Source: JBMDXK01 sp048594375
GTDB taxonomy: Bacteria > Pseudomonadota > Alphaproteobacteria > Rhizobiales > Methylopilaceae
Direction of reading: 5' to 3'
Assembly (NCBI GenBank): GCA_048594375.1
Contig: JBMDXK010000016.1
Span: forward strand, 26,358-90,357
Length of the DNA stretch: 64,000 nt
The translations under genes were made by a program, and so were the position numbers. Under the pieces are notes generated by a model. The model searched no databases, was not told the origin of the DNA, and was given only the letters and a program-made list of their open reading frames with translations. Below are positions 63,487-64,000 of this stretch, piece after piece. Position 1 is the first letter of the stretch. Each line of letters begins with the position of its first letter.

Positions 63487-64000
63487 TTAAAGTGCAGCGC
63501 GGATTTCCTCCATCATGTGTTCGGCTTCGGTGTTTTTGTCCCTTTGCTGCAATAGTTCTTCCAGCCCTTCGCCATGCACCAATGAGCGCTGCATATCCAT
63601 AATCAGCGGAATAGCCAGCGGTGAAGCCCGCTCAAGGATTTGAAAGGCGACTTTATCCTGATACCGGAACAGGAAGTCCGACAAGCGCCGCGCGTCCAGC
63701 AAATCACGCTCGGCATCCTGGCGGGTTATTGTGAGCAGAATATGGTCAGGCTCATGGCGGCGCAACACATCATAAATCAGATCGGTTGAAAAGGTGAGCT
63801 GTTTCATGGTTTTTTGCTGACCGGGAACGCGCCGTTCGCTCAAGCCTGTAATGACAGCAATAGTGCGGAACACCCGTTTGAGCAGCGGCGAGTCATTGAT
63901 CCATTCTTCCAGATCATCATCCAGAATATCGGGGTGGAGCAGATAATCCATGTCCTTTGCGGTGACGCTGCGCAGGCCACTGATGGACAAGGCATAATCG
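63487..64000 (-). CDS. Ligase-associated Lhr-type DEXH-box helicase, 5' end outside window
   Basis: The last 171 codons of a longer gene that enters from beyond 64000. The frame is open to the edge (reading DYALSISGLRSV at the start of the visible part), so the internal TTG at 63990 is not the start. The visible region is the Lhr C-terminal domain: DILDDDLEEWINDSPLLKRVFRTIAVITGL, GLSERRVPGQQKTMKQLTFSTDLIYDVLRRHEPDHILL, and GEGLEELLQQRDK near the end. Such helicases act in DNA repair with PdeM and a dedicated ligase. It ends about 60 bp before the PdeM gene on the same strand. Confidence 0.92.
   Translation of the reverse strand, partial: DYALSISGLRSVTAKDMDYLLHPDILDDDLEEWINDSPLLKRVFRTIAVITGLSERRVPGQQKTMKQLTFSTDLIYDVLRRHEPDHILLTITRQDAERDLLDARRLSDFLFRYQDKVAFQILERASPLAIPLIMDMQRSLVHGEGLEELLQQRDKNTEAEHMMEEIRAAL

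Overview
The window reads as a chromosomal segment of an alphaproteobacterium, most likely of the Hyphomicrobiales (Rhizobiales) type. The evidence is the lineage-typical gene set: a HisRS of the alphaproteobacterial kind, alphaproteobacterial AddB and AddA, a RegB/PrrB/ActS sensor kinase, OlsB for ornithine lipids, a TIGR02302 (DUF4175) protein, an AapJ-like binding protein, a PleC/DivJ/PdhS-type histidine kinase, Tad-pilus minor proteins and a perfect CtrA-type box. Base composition is moderate by eye (about half GC in genes), with AT-richer islands around 6.8-8.8 kb, 15.4-16.6 kb, 25.1-25.5 kb and 59.6-60.6 kb. No rRNA, tRNA, CRISPR array, insertion sequence or prophage module was seen.

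Layout. 1-5 kb: the 5' part of hisS (minus), a TadE/TadG pair and a class III aminotransferase. 5-10 kb: a TipF-like membrane EAL protein, two tandem paralogous genes of unknown function with a nearly invariant 5' module, and an outer membrane beta-barrel gene facing rsmD across a CtrA-type box. 10-16.6 kb: a BI-1 family membrane protein, mutS, an orphan LuxI-like synthase and an AT-rich orphan gene. 16.6-28 kb: AapJ-like and YejA-like binding proteins without their permeases, a TadD-like lipoprotein, an M17 aminopeptidase, a histidine kinase, a class II amidotransferase, a DUF2062 protein, NhaA and a small lipoprotein. 28-36.8 kb: a GT-C-like membrane protein joined to mepA, YqhA-like protein, msrA, regB, then grpE-trmH-like-olsB. 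36.9-43.4 kb: the TIGR02302 protein, an ALDH7-type dehydrogenase, a receiver-GGDEF protein that has lost both signature sites, pgsA and a small membrane protein. 43.6-54.4 kb: addB-addA, trxA, leuC-small ORF-leuD and proC. 54.4-64 kb: a secreted nuclease, msrB, a PuuA-like/PuuB-like/CoA-transferase group, a LOV photosensor protein, and DNA repair genes (TIGR03915, TIGR03916, PdeM and the 3' part of an Lhr-type helicase).

How the genes work together. DNA repair is over-represented: mutS, addAB, the radical-SAM/TIGR03915 pair and the ligase-associated PdeM/Lhr pair. Signalling is also rich (EAL, receiver-GGDEF, PleC-type kinase, RegB, LOV, LuxI-like), but most members lack their usual partner genes here. 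The class III aminotransferase, ALDH7, PuuA-like ligase and PuuB-like oxidase could together support amine or polyamine catabolism, although they are not one operon.

The most unusual items are the tandem paralogs at 6.8-8.7 kb with their conserved 5' module, a dispersed intergenic palindrome centred on GATC, the LOV protein with an unassigned C-terminal tail, the doubly degenerate receiver-GGDEF protein, and the stand-alone TIGR03915 protein without a uracil-DNA glycosylase domain.
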